Source: Lentzea sp.
Lineage (GTDB): Bacteria > Actinomycetota > Actinomycetes > Mycobacteriales > Pseudonocardiaceae
DNA: 6,308 nucleotides
Direction: 5' to 3'
Assembly: GCA_030146905.1 (NCBI GenBank)
Contig: JASLAV010000189.1
Location: 1-6,308, forward strand
This document shows positions 6,118 to 6,308 of the stretch, piece by piece. A model generated the notes under the pieces. It searched no databases. It had not been told where the DNA came from and saw only the letters and a list, made by a program, of their open reading frames with translations. The translations under genes and the position numbers were made by a program. Position 1 is the stretch's first letter. Each line of letters opens with the position of its first letter.

Positions 6118-6308
6118 AGTACCAGCGACGGCAGGCCGTCGCGGTGGGTCTCCTGGTCACCGCGGCGCTTGCCCACCTAGCCGCCTCCGGTCCTGCCGAC
6201 AGCAGGGCCGGGGGCGAGCCCCCTGTTCCGGCCGTGGCGCGGCAGAACCAGATGCACCGCGTGGTGCACCAGCTCCAGCAGCGGCTGCACACCGTGCCGC
6301 AGGACAAG
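6114..6308 (+). CDS. Exported or anchored protein, possibly TPR, 5' part only
   Basis: The first 65 codons are visible; the frame is open to the window end. GTG 6114 overlaps the DUF4331 stop by 4 nt (GTGA), and no good ribosome site precedes it, which suggests translational coupling. The protein begins MKYQRRQ, then a hydrophobic stretch AVAVGLLVTAALAHLAAS (8-25) that fits a signal peptide or membrane anchor with a positive N-region, with no lipobox Cys. A Pro/Ala/Gly-rich linker (26-41) follows, then an amphipathic segment HRVVHQLQQRLHTVPQDK (48-65). This last piece resembles the lead-in to a tetratricopeptide repeat (helix, then a Pro/Asp turn), and from memory TPR genes can follow DUF4331 genes in actinobacteria, so TPR is a reasonable but unproven call. 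A perfect hairpin lies just inside its coding start (6125-6142). The existence of the gene is fairly sure. Confidence 0.75.
   Translation, partial: MKYQRRQAVAVGLLVTAALAHLAASGPADSRAGGEPPVPAVARQNQMHRVVHQLQQRLHTVPQDK
6125..6142 (+). other. Perfect 7-bp hairpin just inside the third cassette gene
   Basis: GCGACGG (6125-6131) and CCGTCGC (6136-6142) form a perfect 7-bp stem with a CAGG loop, starting 8 nt after the GTG start codon. Such a structure could slow initiation and make expression depend on ribosomes arriving from the DUF4331 gene. It may also be chance in GC-rich coding DNA. Confidence 0.4.

Noticed and set aside
6210..6223. G5/C5 hairpin (GGGGGC-GA-GCCCCC) in the third cassette gene
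   Set aside because: It is in the Gly/Pro linker codons, without a T-tract, so it is neither a terminator nor a supported regulatory element.
1..6308. Search for tRNA/rRNA genes, CRISPR arrays, insertion-sequence ends, integrase sites and intrinsic terminators
   Set aside because: Reading both strands showed no cloverleaf, regular spacer-repeat array, transposase-like frame, or GC hairpin followed by a T-tract.

Overview
The window is GC-rich throughout, uses GTG starts freely, and has strong G/C preference at third codon positions. Together with the type of its topoisomerase subunit (a ParE-like protein with the GDSALGSA variant of the TOPRIM motif), this points to a high-GC actinobacterium. 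A Pseudonocardiales or Streptomyces-like genome is my best guess; the exact genus cannot be read from the window. No mobile element, RNA gene, CRISPR array or phage signature is visible.

Left half, minus strand (3120 down to 1): a putative secreted alpha/beta hydrolase (3120-1804) is followed after 77 nt by the first 575 codons of a type IIA topoisomerase ATPase subunit (ParE/GyrB2-like), which starts at 1726 and runs off the left edge. The hydrolase carries the only TTA leucine codon I found in the window's genes, which hints at developmentally timed translation. The topoisomerase leader holds a two-tier inverted repeat.

Centre (3121-3320): about 200 nt of non-coding DNA between the divergent hydrolase and the rightward genes. 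It holds a weak promoter candidate and three direct repeats of CGAGAC(C/G) spaced exactly 11 bp apart. That geometry resembles SARP/OmpR-type regulator sites.

Right half, plus strand (3321 to the edge): a compact cassette, probably one transcript. It comprises a HisC/CobD-like fold-type I PLP enzyme (3321-4496), a DUF4331 protein with an N-terminal signal peptide and a C-terminal membrane anchor (4519-6117, gap 22 nt), and the start of a third exported or anchored protein (6114 to the edge, overlapping its neighbour by GTGA). The third protein may be a TPR protein, but only its first 65 residues are visible. Pairing a cytosolic PLP enzyme with two envelope proteins is the part most likely to represent an uncharacterised system. 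The substrate of the enzyme and the role of DUF4331 are unknown, so no pathway is assigned.
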